The notes under the pieces: generated by a model
What the model saw: the letters and a program-made list of their open reading frames with translations, nothing else
Told to the model about the DNA's origin: nothing
The model's database searches: none
Part shown: positions 52,487 through 62,125 of the stretch, in pieces
Layout: every line of letters begins with the position of its first letter
Numbering within the stretch: the first letter of the stretch is position 1
NCBI RefSeq assembly: GCF_021405525.1
Contig: NZ_JAGQAG010000001.1
Location: 1,364,001-1,428,000, forward strand
Origin: Ruegeria pomeroyi
Lineage (GTDB): Bacteria > Pseudomonadota > Alphaproteobacteria > Rhodobacterales > Rhodobacteraceae
DNA length: 64,000 nucleotides
Direction of reading: 5' to 3'
Position numbers and translations under genes: made by a program

Positions 52487-53839
52487 TCAGGTGTCTTTCT
52501 GCTTGCGGGCCTTCTTGGCGCGCAGCATGTCAAACAGCTTGCGCGCGCGGTCGGGCTTGTTCTCCTGCTTGGTGCGGGCAACGGCCAGCGCGTCGGGTTC
52601 GACATCGCGGGTCACCACGGTGCCGGTCGCGGTCATCGCACCGTCGCCCAGGGTGACCGGCGCCACCAGCATCGTGTTCGAGCCGATAAAGACATTGGCG
52701 CCGATGGTGGTGCGGTGCTTCATCACGCCGTCATAATTGCAGGTGATCGTGCCGGCGCCGATATTGCTGTTCGCGCCGATGCTGGCATCGCCGATATAGG
52801 TCAGGTGGTTGACCTTGGCGCCTTCGCCGATCTCGGCATTCTTGATCTCGACGAAATTGCCGATGCGGGCATTTTCGGCCAGTTCGGCACCGGGGCGCAG
52901 GCGGGCATAGGGGCCGACCACCGCGCCCTGGCTGACATGGCAGCCCTCGAGATGCGAGAATGCGCGGATGGTGGCACCGCTTTCCACCGTGACGCCGGGG
53001 CCGAACACCACGTTGGGCTCGATCACCGTGTCGCGTCCGATCACCGTATCGGCGGCCAGATAAACGGTGTCCGGCGCCATCAGGGTGACGCCCAGATCCA
53101 GCAACTCGGCCCGGGCGCGCTCCTGAAAGATCGCGTCTGCCGCTGCCAGATCGGCGCGCGAGTTGACGCCCAACGTCTGCGCCTCGTCACAGGCCACCGC
53201 GGTCACGGCCAGCCCCTGTTTGCGCGCGATCTCGACCACGTCGGTCAGGTAATACTCGCCCGAGGCATTGTCATTGCCCACCGCCGCGATGAGGCCGAAC
53301 AGGGTTTCCGCGTTGCAGGCCAAAAGGCCCGAGTTGCAGAAGCGGATCGCGCGCTCGGTTTCGGTGGCATCCTTGAACTCGACGATCCGTTCCAGGCTGT
53401 CGCCCTGCATCACGAGGCGACCATACCGGGCGGGGTCGGCGGCCTCGAACCCGAGGATGACCAGGTCGTGGGTCTTGCGGGCGGCCAGCATCCGCTCCAG
53501 CGTGTCGGGTTGCAGAAAGGGCGTGTCGCCATAAAGCACGACCACATCGCCCGCGAACCCTTCGAGCGCGGCGCGCGCCTGATCGACGGCATGGGCGGTG
53601 CCCAGCTGTTCCTCTTGCAGGACGACCGTTGCGCCCTCATCCTCGTCCAGAGCGGCTGCGCGCACGGCTTCGGCACCATGGCCTGCCACGATTACGGTGC
53701 GCTCAGGCTCCAGCACGGCGCCGGCGCGCATCGCATGCACCAGCATCGGCACCTGGGCGATCGGGTGCAGAACCTTGGGCAGCTCGGAGTTCATCCGGGT
53801 TCCCTTGCCAGCGGCGAGAATGACCAGTGCGGTGCTCAT
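52487..53839 (-). CDS. glmU: Bifunctional N-acetylglucosamine-1-phosphate uridyltransferase/glucosamine-1-phosphate acetyltransferase
   Basis: A 450-residue enzyme making UDP-GlcNAc for peptidoglycan and lipopolysaccharide. The N-terminal pyrophosphorylase has LAAGKGTRMNSELPKVLHPI. The C-terminal left-handed beta-helix has repeating hexads (VNHLTYIGDASIGANSNIGAGT) and the acetyltransferase site region FIGSNTMLVAPVTLGD. Length matches the family. The ATG at 53839 faces the gph gene divergently across 119 bp. Confidence 0.96.
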   Translation of the reverse strand: MSTALVILAAGKGTRMNSELPKVLHPIAQVPMLVHAMRAGAVLEPERTVIVAGHGAEAVRAAALDEDEGATVVLQEEQLGTAHAVDQARAALEGFAGDVVVLYGDTPFLQPDTLERMLAARKTHDLVILGFEAADPARYGRLVMQGDSLERIVEFKDATETERAIRFCNSGLLACNAETLFGLIAAVGNDNASGEYYLTDVVEIARKQGLAVTAVACDEAQTLGVNSRADLAAADAIFQERARAELLDLGVTLMAPDTVYLAADTVIGRDTVIEPNVVFGPGVTVESGATIRAFSHLEGCHVSQGAVVGPYARLRPGAELAENARIGNFVEIKNAEIGEGAKVNHLTYIGDASIGANSNIGAGTITCNYDGVMKHRTTIGANVFIGSNTMLVAPVTLGDGAMTATGTVVTRDVEPDALAVARTKQENKPDRARKLFDMLRAKKARKQKDT

Positions 53840-53958
53840 GATGCGTTTTCTCTTTCGTTTTGCTTGCGCCCGTTTTATCCGCTGGGGGCACGGGCGCAAG
53901 CGATTGTGCGGACGGGCAGAGACAGGCAGGGGCGCAACATCGCCCGGAAAGGGGCGCG

Positions 53959-54621
53959 ATGCGCACGGTGATCTTCGATCTGGACGGCACGCTGGCCGAT
54001 ACCTCGGGCGACCTGCTGGCCGCGGCCAATCACTGTTTCCGTGACATGGGGCTGGGCGATGTGCTGGTGCCGGGGCAGGATGCAGGCATCGCACTGCGGG
54101 GCGGGCGGATGATGCTGACGCGCGGGCTGGAGCGCGCGGGCGCTTATGATGCGGCGACGGTTGACCGCTATTACCCGGTGCTGCTGGAGGCCTATCGCGC
54201 GGCGATCGACCATCACAGTTTCCTCTATCCCGGCGCGATGGAGGCGGTCGAGGACCTGCGCGGTCTGGGCTACGGCGTCGGCATCTGCACCAACAAGCCC
54301 GAGGCGCTGGCCGACCTGCTTTTGCAACGGCTGGGGGTACGCGACGTCTTTGCCGCGCTGATCGGCGCCGATACGCTGCCGGTGCGCAAGCCCGACCCCG
54401 AACCGCTGCGCGCCGCCGCGCGGGCGGCGGGGGGCGATCCGGCGGCCTGCGTCCTGGTGGGTGACAGCGATACCGACCGCAACACCGCGCGCGCCGCAGG
54501 TGTGCCCTCGATCCTTGTCACCTTCGGCCCTTCGGGGGGTGATATGGCGGCGCTGGAACCCGAGGCGCTGCTGGACCGGTTCGAGGACCTGCCGCAGGTG
54601 GTGACCCGGCTGATCGGGTAA
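53959..54621 (+). CDS. gph: Phosphoglycolate phosphatase-like HAD hydrolase
   Basis: A 220-residue HAD phosphatase with nucleophile Asp7 and acid Asp9 in VIFDLDGTLADTSGDL. GICTNKPEALADLL forms motif II, Lys in VRKPDPEPL motif III, and VLVGDSDTDRNTARAAG motif IV. The helical cap after the first motif fits Gph, which detoxifies 2-phosphoglycolate, but other small sugar phosphates are possible. GGAAAGGGG precedes the ATG. Confidence 0.87.
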   Translation: MRTVIFDLDGTLADTSGDLLAAANHCFRDMGLGDVLVPGQDAGIALRGGRMMLTRGLERAGAYDAATVDRYYPVLLEAYRAAIDHHSFLYPGAMEAVEDLRGLGYGVGICTNKPEALADLLLQRLGVRDVFAALIGADTLPVRKPDPEPLRAAARAAGGDPAACVLVGDSDTDRNTARAAGVPSILVTFGPSGGDMAALEPEALLDRFEDLPQVVTRLIG

Positions 54622-54694
54622 AACCCGATTTGGCCTTTGCAAAACTGCATCTCGGCTCTTGACCACCTGTCGGGCGCCGCCTCAGATACCAGCC

Positions 54695-55888
54695 ATGACA
54701 GAGACATTCTCGGGTAGTTTCACCCAGCAGGAACCCATTCCGGACGAGGCGATCGAGGCGGCACTGGCGGTGCTGCGCCATGGCCGGTTGCACCGGTACA
54801 ATCTGGCCAGGGGAGAGCAGGGCGAAACCGCCCTGCTGGAGCAGGAATTCGCCGCCCAGACCGGCGCGCGCTATTGTCTGGCGGTGGCCTCGGGCGGCTA
54901 TGCGCTGGCCACCGCGTTGCGCGCTGTGGGGGTGGGGCCCGGCGATGCGGTGCTGACCAACGCGTTCACTCTGGCACCGGTGCCCGGGGCCATCGCCTCG
55001 GTGGGGGCGCGGCCGGTGTTCGTGGGGGTGACCGAAAGCCTGACCATCGACCTTGACGATCTGGAGGCCAAAGCGGGCATGGCGCGGGTGCTGATGCTGA
55101 GCCATATGCGCGGGCATCTGTGCGACATGGACCGGCTGATGCAGATCTGCGACGATGCCGGGATCACCGTGATAGAGGATTGCGCCCATACGATGGGCGC
55201 GGCGTGGAACGGCGTGTCCTCGGGGCGGCAGGGCGCGGTCGGCTGTTACTCTTGCCAGACCTACAAGCATGTGAACTCGGGCGAGGGCGGGCTGCTGGTC
55301 ACCGATGACGAAGAGATCGCGGCGCGGGCGGTGATGATGTCGGGGTCCTATATGCTCTATGAACGTCACCTGGCGGCGCCGGGGCCGGAGGTGTTCGAGC
55401 GGATCAAGTATCACACCCCCAATATCTCGGGCCGGATGGACAATCTGCGCGCCGCCATCCTGCGGCCGCAGCTGCGCGCGCTGGATGCGCAGGTGGCGCG
55501 CTGGAACGAACGCTATCAGCGGATCGAGGCGGGCTTGCGTGGCACGCCGGGCCTCACGGTGATCGAGCGGCCCGAGGCCGAGACCTATGTCGGCTCGTCC
55601 ATCCAGTTCCTGCTGCTCGACTGGGCGGCGGACAAGGTGCAGGAGGTGCTGCGCCGCTGTATTGCCCGTGGGGTCGAGCTGAAATGGTTCGGCACGCCTG
55701 AACCTGTGGGCTTTACCTCGCGCTATGACAGCTGGCGCTATGCCGAGAGCGCGCCGATGCCCGCCAGCGATCGGGTGCTGGCCGGGATCGTCGACATGCG
55801 GGTGCCGCTGACCTTTAGCCTGGAGGATTGCGATCTGATCGCGCGCATCATCCGGGCCGAGGTGGGGGCAGTCTGGCAAAACGGATAA
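54695..55888 (+). CDS. DegT/DnrJ/EryC1/StrS family PLP aminotransferase
   Basis: A 397-residue fold-type-I aminotransferase of the sugar-aminotransferase family. Asp162 lies in VIEDCAHTMGAAW, and the PLP Lys191 in YSCQTYKHVNSGEGGLLVT is at the usual spacing. The family works mostly on nucleotide-linked keto-sugars. No sugar-biosynthesis genes surround it, and the core HMRGHLCDMDRL looks unlike the RmlC/PseC type, so the substrate is unclear. It follows gph by 73 bp. Confidence 0.88.
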   Translation: MTETFSGSFTQQEPIPDEAIEAALAVLRHGRLHRYNLARGEQGETALLEQEFAAQTGARYCLAVASGGYALATALRAVGVGPGDAVLTNAFTLAPVPGAIASVGARPVFVGVTESLTIDLDDLEAKAGMARVLMLSHMRGHLCDMDRLMQICDDAGITVIEDCAHTMGAAWNGVSSGRQGAVGCYSCQTYKHVNSGEGGLLVTDDEEIAARAVMMSGSYMLYERHLAAPGPEVFERIKYHTPNISGRMDNLRAAILRPQLRALDAQVARWNERYQRIEAGLRGTPGLTVIERPEAETYVGSSIQFLLLDWAADKVQEVLRRCIARGVELKWFGTPEPVGFTSRYDSWRYAESAPMPASDRVLAGIVDMRVPLTFSLEDCDLIARIIRAEVGAVWQNG

Positions 55889-56051
55889 TCCGAGTTCATC
55901 GTCCTTTCTCCTCAATCCTGCGGGAAGCGCATGCCAGGCGGATCGTCGGCGGCGGAAAAAATATTGGGAACCAAACTCCGGGTCGGTTGGTTGTGACGAG
56001 ACAAGAGCGCGAGTAGGCGCTTGTATCTCGCACGAGACTGAGGAGAAGACG

Positions 56052-56714
56052 ATGAAAACCAATGTTCTGACCCTGACGGCATCCGTTCTGGCAATTGCGG
56101 CAACCCCGCTGCTGGCTGGTCCGACTGCAATGGCGGTGACCGACCTGAATATGCGTTCGGGCCCTGGCCCGCACCATTCGGTCATTGGCGTGATCGACAA
56201 GGACGCACAGACCGAAGTCGTCGGCTGCATCAAGGACAGCCAGTGGTGCAAGGTCTCTTACGAGGGCACCGATGGCTGGGCCTATGGCGAATACCTCGTC
56301 GATCCTGGCAAAACCGTCTGGGTTCCCGTGATCTCGCCCGACAACTCGTTGGAATATCAGAGCGTGACCTATGAGGACGAGACAAATAGCGGTGCGGTAG
56401 TCGGCGGCAGCGTCATGGGCGCTATTGCTGGCGGCTTGATCGGCGGCCCGGGTGGTGCCGTGGCCGGTGCGGCTGCCGGCGGTGCGCTTGGCACCGCGGC
56501 GGAGCCTGAGCCGCGCGAGGAAGAAGTGACCTTTGTGCGCGCCAACATGCCGGAGCCGATCTATCTCGAGGGTGAAGTTGTGCCCGGTGCGCTGCTGCCC
56601 GATGTGGTCGAGTTGCAGCCGATCCCCGACTCGAAACACGAATTCGCCCATGTGAACGGTCTGCCGGTTATGGTGAATCCCGAAAGCCGGATTGTTATTC
56701 ACATCCTGCGCTGA
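56052..56714 (+). CDS. Secreted SH3-domain protein with glycine-zipper segment
   Basis: A 220-residue envelope protein with a signal peptide (MKTNVLTLTASVLAIAATPLLA). A bacterial SH3 domain follows (about 28-88: TDLNMRSGPGPHHSVIGVI ... WCKVSYEGTDGWAYGEYL). A glycine-zipper (about 117-150: GGSVMGAIAGGLIGGPGGAV) and a C-terminal part like DUF1236 (ELQPIPDSKHEFAHVNGLPV ... RIVIHIL) complete it. The zipper suggests membrane association. Its function is unknown; SH3b domains often bind cell-wall peptides. Confidence 0.87.
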   Translation: MKTNVLTLTASVLAIAATPLLAGPTAMAVTDLNMRSGPGPHHSVIGVIDKDAQTEVVGCIKDSQWCKVSYEGTDGWAYGEYLVDPGKTVWVPVISPDNSLEYQSVTYEDETNSGAVVGGSVMGAIAGGLIGGPGGAVAGAAAGGALGTAAEPEPREEEVTFVRANMPEPIYLEGEVVPGALLPDVVELQPIPDSKHEFAHVNGLPVMVNPESRIVIHILR

Positions 56715-56744
56715 ACGACGCGCGCAGGGGTATCCTGATCACGG

Positions 56745-56769
56745 CGGGCGGCCTTCGGGCCGCCCGTTT
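56745..56769 (+). terminator. Rho-independent terminator after the SH3 gene
   Basis: CGGGCGGCC (56745-56753) and GGCCGCCCG (56758-56766) form a perfect 9-bp stem capped by a TTCG tetraloop, followed by TTT. Confidence 0.75.
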
Positions 56770-56812
56770 CCGTATCGGCCACACCAGTTTTGACCGGGGT
56801 CGCGCAGAATGA

Positions 56813-56841
56813 TTGACGAGAATCACCAACACTGCTATCGC
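56813..56841 (+). promoter_or_regulatory. Promoter of the isovaleryl-CoA dehydrogenase gene
   Basis: TTGACG (56813-56818) and TATCGC (56836-56841) are 17 bases apart. The presumed transcription start then falls inside the palindrome at 56847-56860. Confidence 0.5.
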
Positions 56842-56846
56842 GTTAT

Positions 56847-56860
56847 TGAACAGTTGTTCA
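56847..56860. promoter_or_regulatory. Operator-like palindrome at the leucine-degradation promoter
   Basis: TGAACA-GT-TGTTCA is a perfect inverted repeat just downstream of the -10 box and 22 bp before the ATG. Its place over the start site fits a repressor of TetR type, such as those governing branched-chain amino-acid or fatty-acid catabolism in proteobacteria. The regulator is not in the window. Confidence 0.55.
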
Positions 56861-56882
56861 TTAATGCGGAGAGGAGAGCGCG

Positions 56883-58046
56883 ATGTTCGCAGCTACCATG
56901 CAATTCGATCTGGGCGAGGATGTGAACGCGCTGCGCGATATGGTGCATCGCTGGGCGCAGGAGCGGGTCCGACCGATGGCCGCCGAGATCGACCAGACCA
57001 ACGAGTTTCCCAACGAGCTGTGGCGCGAGATGGGCGATCTGGGCCTCTTGGGCATCACCGTTCCTGAGGAGTTCGGCGGCGCCGGCATGTCCTATCTGGC
57101 GCATGTGGTGGCGGTCGAAGAGATCGCGCGCGCCAGCGCCTCGGTCAGCCTCAGCTATGGCGCGCATTCCAACCTCTGCGTCAACCAGATCAAGCTGAAC
57201 GGCAATGACGAGCAAAAGCGCAAATACCTGCCGGGCCTGGTCTCGGGCGAGCATGTGGGCGCGCTGGCCATGTCCGAGGCGGGCGCCGGATCTGACGTGG
57301 TGTCGATGAAGCTGCGCGCCGAAAAGCGCAACGACCACTATCGCCTGAACGGCAACAAGTACTGGATCACCAACGGCCCCGACGCCGATACGCTGGTGGT
57401 CTATGCCAAGACCGACCCCGAGGCGGGCAGCAAGGGCATCACCGCCTTCCTGATCGAAAAGTCGATGAAGGGTTTCTCGACCTCCAAGCATTTCGACAAG
57501 CTGGGCATGCGCGGCTCGAACACGGCCGAGTTGGTGTTCGAGGATGTCGAAGTGCCGTTTGAAAACGTGCTGGGCCAGGAGGGGCGCGGCGTTGCCGTGC
57601 TGATGTCGGGCCTCGATTATGAACGCGTGGTGCTTGCGGGCATCGGCACCGGCATCATGGCCGCCTGTCTGGACGAGATCATGCCCTATATGGCCGAGCG
57701 CAAGCAGTTCGGCAAACCGATCGGGTCCTTCCAGCTGATGCAGGGCAAGATCGCCGACATGTACACGGCGATGAATTCGGCCCGCGCCTATATCTATGAG
57801 GTGGCCAAGGCCTGTGACCGGGGCGACGTGACCCGGCAGGATGCGGCGGCCTGCTGTCTCTATGCCAGTGAACAGGCCATGGTGCAGGCGCATCAGGCGG
57901 TGCAGGCGATGGGCGGCGCCGGGTTCCTGTCCGACAGCGCGGTCAGCCGCATCTTCCGCGATGCCAAGCTGATGGAGATCGGCGCCGGCACCTCGGAGAT
58001 CCGCCGCATGCTGATCGGCCGCGAGCTGATGAACACGGTGCTCTGA
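56883..58046 (+). CDS. ivd: Isovaleryl-CoA dehydrogenase
   Basis: A 387-residue acyl-CoA dehydrogenase that oxidises isovaleryl-CoA to 3-methylcrotonyl-CoA in leucine breakdown. It shows [20 protein letters not shown] and the FAD-binding [18 protein letters not shown]. The helix segment [13 protein letters not shown] holds Glu247; isovaleryl-CoA dehydrogenases place their catalytic base there, unlike other ACADs. [12 protein letters not shown] ends it. The methylcrotonyl-CoA carboxylase genes downstream agree. GGAGAGGAGAG precedes the ATG. Confidence 0.95.
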   Translation: MFAATMQFDLGEDVNALRDMVHRWAQERVRPMAAEIDQTNEFPNELWREMGDLGLLGITVPEEFGGAGMSYLAHVVAVEEIARASASVSLSYGAHSNLCVNQIKLNGNDEQKRKYLPGLVSGEHVGALAMSEAGAGSDVVSMKLRAEKRNDHYRLNGNKYWITNGPDADTLVVYAKTDPEAGSKGITAFLIEKSMKGFSTSKHFDKLGMRGSNTAELVFEDVEVPFENVLGQEGRGVAVLMSGLDYERVVLAGIGTGIMAACLDEIMPYMAERKQFGKPIGSFQLMQGKIADMYTAMNSARAYIYEVAKACDRGDVTRQDAAACCLYASEQAMVQAHQAVQAMGGAGFLSDSAVSRIFRDAKLMEIGAGTSEIRRMLIGRELMNTVL

Positions 58047-58055
58047 AAACGCAAA

Positions 58056-58086
58056 CGGCCCGCAAGCCGAGGGAACTTGCGGGCCG
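58056..58086. terminator. Bidirectional terminator between ivd and ompW
   Basis: CGGCCCGCAAG (58056-58066) and CTTGCGGGCCG (58076-58086) form a perfect 11-bp stem around a 9-base loop. On the minus strand it is followed by TTTGCGTTTT, so it is clearest as the ompW terminator. Confidence 0.72.
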
Positions 58087-58106
58087 CCTGTCTTGCCGAG
58101 GAGGGA

Positions 58107-58712
58107 TCAGAACCGATGCACGTACTGGACGCCGATCACCAGCGGGTCGATCTCGGCCGTGCCGATGGCGGCACCGTTCAGGGTGGCGTCGGTTTCGATG
58201 TTGATCCAGCGCGCGTTCAGACGCAGAGCGCCGCGGTCGCTGATCTGATAGTCGAGGCCCGCGTTGACGGCGACACCGAAACTGTCATCCAGCTTCAGCG
58301 TGCCCAGCGGCGAGCTTTCCTCGAAGAAGGTGGTATAGTTCACGCCGATACCCAGATAGGGCTTCCACGCGGAATTGGTCGGGAAGTGATAGTTCAGCGA
58401 CAGGGTGGGCGGAAGGTGTTTGACAGTCCCGGCGTAGCCGATCCCGCTGATCGAGACGTCATGCTTGAACGGTGTCGCGGCCAGCAGTTCGATGCCCAGA
58501 TTGTCACGGATGAAGTATTCGACGGTAAAGATCCCCTGGGTGTTGTCATCCACCGTGGCCGCGCCACCGGCCAGGGTGCCGTTGTTGGATTTTGGGTTCA
58601 CATAGCCCACACCGACACCAACGGTCCAATCGCCCTGAGATTGGGCCGCGAGTGGTCCGGCAAGGGTGACGAGAGCTGTGGAAAGCGCCAAGGCAGCAGC
58701 GATACGTGTCAT
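58107..58712 (-). CDS. ompW: OmpW-family outer membrane protein
   Basis: A 201-residue eight-stranded beta-barrel protein with a signal peptide (MTRIAAALALSTALVTLAGPLAAQ). It has the family's WTVGVGVGYVNPKSNNG start, NLGIELLAATPFKHD, PPTLSLNYHFPTNSAWKPYLGIGVNYTTF and a terminal aromatic (QYVHRF) for outer-membrane insertion. OmpW channels small hydrophobic compounds. It sits on the opposite strand inside the leucine cluster, and an FNR-type site lies 59 bp upstream. Confidence 0.93.
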   Translation of the reverse strand: MTRIAAALALSTALVTLAGPLAAQSQGDWTVGVGVGYVNPKSNNGTLAGGAATVDDNTQGIFTVEYFIRDNLGIELLAATPFKHDVSISGIGYAGTVKHLPPTLSLNYHFPTNSAWKPYLGIGVNYTTFFEESSPLGTLKLDDSFGVAVNAGLDYQISDRGALRLNARWINIETDATLNGAAIGTAEIDPLVIGVQYVHRF

Positions 58713-58770
58713 GTGGGTACCTTTGGTTTAGTTGACGACCCGTTTCTGCGCCCGGACAGATGCGAATTCC

Positions 58771-58784
58771 CTGATCTGGATCAA
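58771..58784 (-). promoter_or_regulatory. FNR/FnrL-type box upstream of ompW
   Basis: On the minus strand the site reads TTGAT-CCAG-ATCAG, matching 9 of 10 positions of the FNR consensus TTGAT-N4-ATCAA. It is 59 bp from the ompW ATG. FNR control of ompW is known in enterobacteria; here it is inferred. Confidence 0.6.
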
Positions 58785-58879
58785 AATTTGTTTATCTTCC
58801 GCCGCGTAACAAATTATATTTATTTACAAAACACCTTTATAGCCCCTTTTGTTCAAGGGGTTTCCGGGGGTCGCGTCCA

Positions 58880-60412
58880 ATGACATTCGCGGCGCGCATA
58901 CCGGGGTTGCGCCCTGATGGCGGCTGGGACCTGCCCGCGCGTCTGAACATGGCGCGCCAATGCCTGTCGCAACCTGCCGATGCGCTGGCGATCATCGACC
59001 TGACCGGACCCGCGCGGCGCGACATCACTCATGGCGACCTGAGCGAAATGGTGCAGGGGCTGGCGCGGGCGCTGATGCGGCGCGTGGCGCCGGGGGACCG
59101 GGTCGGCGTGCTGCTCAGCCAATCGCCCTGGTGTGCGGCGGCGCATCTGGCGCTCTGGCATATCGGTGCCATTTCGGTGCCGTTGTTCAAGTTGTTCCAA
59201 CAGGACGCATTGCGCAGCCGTCTGGAGGATTCCAGCGCCCGGCTGGTGCTGACCGATGCCGAGGGCGCGACCCTGCTGGGCGATCTGGCGACCCCGTTGA
59301 TGGCGGCCGAGATCGGGCTGCCCGGCGAACCGGTGCCGCAAGCCGATACAAGGCCTGAGGATCCGGCGGTGCTGATCTATACCTCGGGCACCACCGGCCG
59401 GGCCAAGGGGGCGCTGCATGGTCACCGGGTGCTGACCGGGCACCTGCCGGGCGTCTCGATCAGCCACAATCACCTGCGCCCGGGCGATTGCCTGTGGACG
59501 CCTGCCGACTGGGCCTGGATCGGTGGCCTGTTCGACGTGCTGATGCCGGGGCTGGCGCTGGGCATTCCGGTGGTGTCCGCGCGGCTGGACAAGTTCAGCG
59601 CAGAGGCCTGCGCCGATGTGATCGCGCGCGGCGGGGTCCGGAACGTGTTCTTTCCGCCCACCGCGCTCCGCATGCTCAAGGCGGCGGATCAGGCCATACC
59701 CGGCCTGCGCTCGGTCGCCTCGGGCGGCGAGCCGCTGGGGGCCGAGATGCTGGCCTGGGGCGAGGGCGCCTTTGGCCTCACGATCAACGAATTCTACGGC
59801 CAGACCGAATGCAACATGACCGTGTCGTCCTGCGCCGCCGATTTCCCGGTGCGTCCGGGCTGTATCGGCAAGCCGGTGCCGGGGCACGAGGTGGCGGTGA
59901 TCGACGATGCGGGTCAGCCCACGACAGGAGAGGGCGATGTCGCCGTGCGGCGCGGCTCTGCCTCGATGCTGCTGGAATACTGGCGCAACCCCGCTGCCAC
60001 CGCCGAGAAGTTCCGGGGCGACTGGCTGGTGACCGGTGACCGCGGCGTGTGGGAGGGCGAGTACCTCCGTTTCGTGGGGCGCGAGGATGACGTGATCACC
60101 TCGGCCGGCTACCGCATCGGCCCGGCAGAGATCGAGGATTGCCTGCTGACCCATCCGGGCGTCGCAACCGTGGGCGTGGTCGGCAAGCCCGACCCGCTCA
60201 GAACCGAGATCGTCAAGGCCTATGTGGTGCTGAAACCGGGCGCCCGGGCCAGCGCCGAAGAACTGCAGGCCTGGGTCAAGGACCGGCTCGCCCAATATTC
60301 CTATCCCCGCGAGGTGGCGTTTCTGGACGCGCTGCCGATGACGGTGACAGGCAAAGTGATCCGCAAGGAATTGAAGCGCCGCGCAGCGGCAGAACTGGAG
60401 GCCAATCCATGA
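58880..60412 (+). CDS. Acyl-CoA synthetase (AMP-forming) of the leucine cluster
   Basis: A 510-residue ANL-superfamily ligase. Core motifs include [16 protein letters not shown] (P-loop, about residues 170-185), [31 protein letters not shown] and the catalytic-lysine end [16 protein letters not shown]. It activates an organic acid to its CoA ester. The start follows a G-rich stretch after a 167-bp divergent spacer. Its stop overlaps the carboxylase beta-subunit ATG (ATGA), so it belongs to the leucine operon and could act on isovalerate, acetoacetate or a related short acid. Confidence 0.88.
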   Translation: MTFAARIPGLRPDGGWDLPARLNMARQCLSQPADALAIIDLTGPARRDITHGDLSEMVQGLARALMRRVAPGDRVGVLLSQSPWCAAAHLALWHIGAISVPLFKLFQQDALRSRLEDSSARLVLTDAEGATLLGDLATPLMAAEIGLPGEPVPQADTRPEDPAVLIYTSGTTGRAKGALHGHRVLTGHLPGVSISHNHLRPGDCLWTPADWAWIGGLFDVLMPGLALGIPVVSARLDKFSAEACADVIARGGVRNVFFPPTALRMLKAADQAIPGLRSVASGGEPLGAEMLAWGEGAFGLTINEFYGQTECNMTVSSCAADFPVRPGCIGKPVPGHEVAVIDDAGQPTTGEGDVAVRRGSASMLLEYWRNPAATAEKFRGDWLVTGDRGVWEGEYLRFVGREDDVITSAGYRIGPAEIEDCLLTHPGVATVGVVGKPDPLRTEIVKAYVVLKPGARASAEELQAWVKDRLAQYSYPREVAFLDALPMTVTGKVIRKELKRRAAAELEANP

Positions 60413-62013
60413 AACTCATATCCAAGGCCATGCCCGCCTCCGAGGGCTTCAAGGCGAACCGCGCCGCCCATCTGGAGGCGCTGGCGCAGATCGGGGCGGC
60501 GGCCGAGGCCGCGCGTCTGGGCGGCGGCGAGAAATCGCGGGCCCGCCATGAAAGCCGGGGCAAGATGCTGCCGCGCCGCCGGGTGGCCAACCTGCTCGAC
60601 GCGGGCTCTCCCTTCCTGGAAATCGGCGCCACCGCAGCCCATGACATGTATGATAACGCGGCCCCTGCCGCCGGTGTCGTTGCCGGGATCGGCCGGGTCG
60701 AGGGGCAGGAGGTCATGGTCGTCTGCAACGACGCCACGGTAAAGGGCGGCACCTATTACCCGATGACGGTCAAGAAGCACCTGCGCGCGCAGGAGATCGC
60801 CGAGGAAAACAACCTGCCCTGCATCTATCTGGTGGACAGCGGCGGCGCCAACCTGCCCAACCAGGACGAGGTGTTCCCGGATCGCGACCATTTCGGGCGC
60901 ATCTTCTATAATCAGGCCCGGATGAGCGCCAAGGGCATCCCGCAGATCGCCGTCGTGATGGGCTCGTGCACCGCAGGCGGCGCCTATGTTCCGGCCATGT
61001 CCGACGTCACCATCATCGTCAAGGAACAGGGCACCATCTTTCTCGCCGGTCCGCCGCTGGTCAAGGCGGCCACGGGCGAGGTTGTCAGCGCCGAGGATCT
61101 CGGCGGAGGTGACGTGCATACCCGCCTGTCGGGCGTGGCCGACTACCTGGCCGAGGATGACGCCCACGCGCTGGCGCTGGCGCGCCGCGCGGTGCGCTCG
61201 CTCAACCGCCGCAAGCCGCTGACGGTGGACTGGGCCAGCCCCGAGGAACCGGCCTATGACCCCGAGGAGATTCTGGGCGTGGTGCCCGCCGATCTGAAAA
61301 CCCCCTATGACATCCGCGAGGTGATCGCGCGGCTGGTCGACGGCTCGCGCTTTGACGAGTTCAAGCCGCGCTTTGGCGAGACCATCGTCTGCGGCTTTGC
61401 CCATCTCAAGGGCTGCCCGATCGGCATCATCGCCAACAATGGCGTGATCTTCAGCGAGGCGGCGCAGAAGGCGGCGCATTTCGTGGAACTGTGCAGCCAG
61501 CGCAAGATCCCGCTGGTGTTCCTGCAAAACATCACCGGTTTCATGGTCGGCCGCAAATATGAAAACGAAGGCATCGCGCGCCACGGCGCCAAGATGGTGA
61601 CGGCGGTTGCCACCACCAGTGTGCCCAAGATCACCATGCTGGTGGGTGGCTCGTTTGGCGCGGGCAACTATGGCATGGCGGGCCGCGCCTATCAGCCGCG
61701 CTTCCTGTGGACCTGGCCCAACAGCCGCATCTCGGTGATGGGCGGCGAACAGGCGGCCGGCGTTCTGGCCACCGTCAAGCGCGACGGGATCGAACGGCAG
61801 GGCGGCAGCTGGTCGGCCGAAGAAGAGGCCGAGTTCAAGCGCCCGACGCTCGAGATGTTCGAGCGCCAGTCGCACCCGCTTTATGCCAGCGCCCGGCTTT
61901 GGGATGACGGCATCATCGACCCCCGCAAGAGCCGCGATGTGCTGGCCCTGTCGCTCAGCGCCGCGCTCAACGCACCGATCGAGGACACGCGGTTCGGCGT
62001 GTTCCGCATGTGA
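60409..62013 (+). CDS. mccB: Methylcrotonyl-CoA carboxylase carboxyltransferase (beta) subunit
   Basis: A 534-residue carboxyltransferase that puts the carboxyl group on 3-methylcrotonyl-CoA. It carries [72 protein letters not shown] and [20 protein letters not shown], all usual for MCC beta chains. The ATG at 60409 overlaps the synthetase stop. It assembles with the biotin-bearing alpha chain downstream. Confidence 0.95.
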   Translation: MKLISKAMPASEGFKANRAAHLEALAQIGAAAEAARLGGGEKSRARHESRGKMLPRRRVANLLDAGSPFLEIGATAAHDMYDNAAPAAGVVAGIGRVEGQEVMVVCNDATVKGGTYYPMTVKKHLRAQEIAEENNLPCIYLVDSGGANLPNQDEVFPDRDHFGRIFYNQARMSAKGIPQIAVVMGSCTAGGAYVPAMSDVTIIVKEQGTIFLAGPPLVKAATGEVVSAEDLGGGDVHTRLSGVADYLAEDDAHALALARRAVRSLNRRKPLTVDWASPEEPAYDPEEILGVVPADLKTPYDIREVIARLVDGSRFDEFKPRFGETIVCGFAHLKGCPIGIIANNGVIFSEAAQKAAHFVELCSQRKIPLVFLQNITGFMVGRKYENEGIARHGAKMVTAVATTSVPKITMLVGGSFGAGNYGMAGRAYQPRFLWTWPNSRISVMGGEQAAGVLATVKRDGIERQGGSWSAEEEAEFKRPTLEMFERQSHPLYASARLWDDGIIDPRKSRDVLALSLSAALNAPIEDTRFGVFRM

Positions 62014-62053
62014 TCCTCGTTTCGCAGAAAATATTCCGGGGGCGCCAGTGCCG

Positions 62054-62078
62054 CGCCATTGGGTTGCCCCCAATGGCG
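62054..62078. other. Hairpin in the spacer between the carboxylase subunit genes
   Basis: CGCCATTGGG (62054-62063) and CCCAATGGCG (62069-62078) form a perfect 10-bp stem with a 5-base loop in a 112-bp gap between two genes of one operon. No T-run follows. It may tune the subunit ratio, stabilise RNA, or be a dispersed palindromic repeat. Confidence 0.5.
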
Positions 62079-62125
62079 ACGGGCAGCGCCCCCGAACCGA
62101 CCCTTGAGTCAAAAGGACCGACCCC

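Noticed and set aside
58860-58880. Alternative start codons for the acyl-CoA synthetase further upstream
   Set aside because: The ATG at 58880 gives the expected ligase N-terminus; upstream in-frame codons meet the ompW promoter region.
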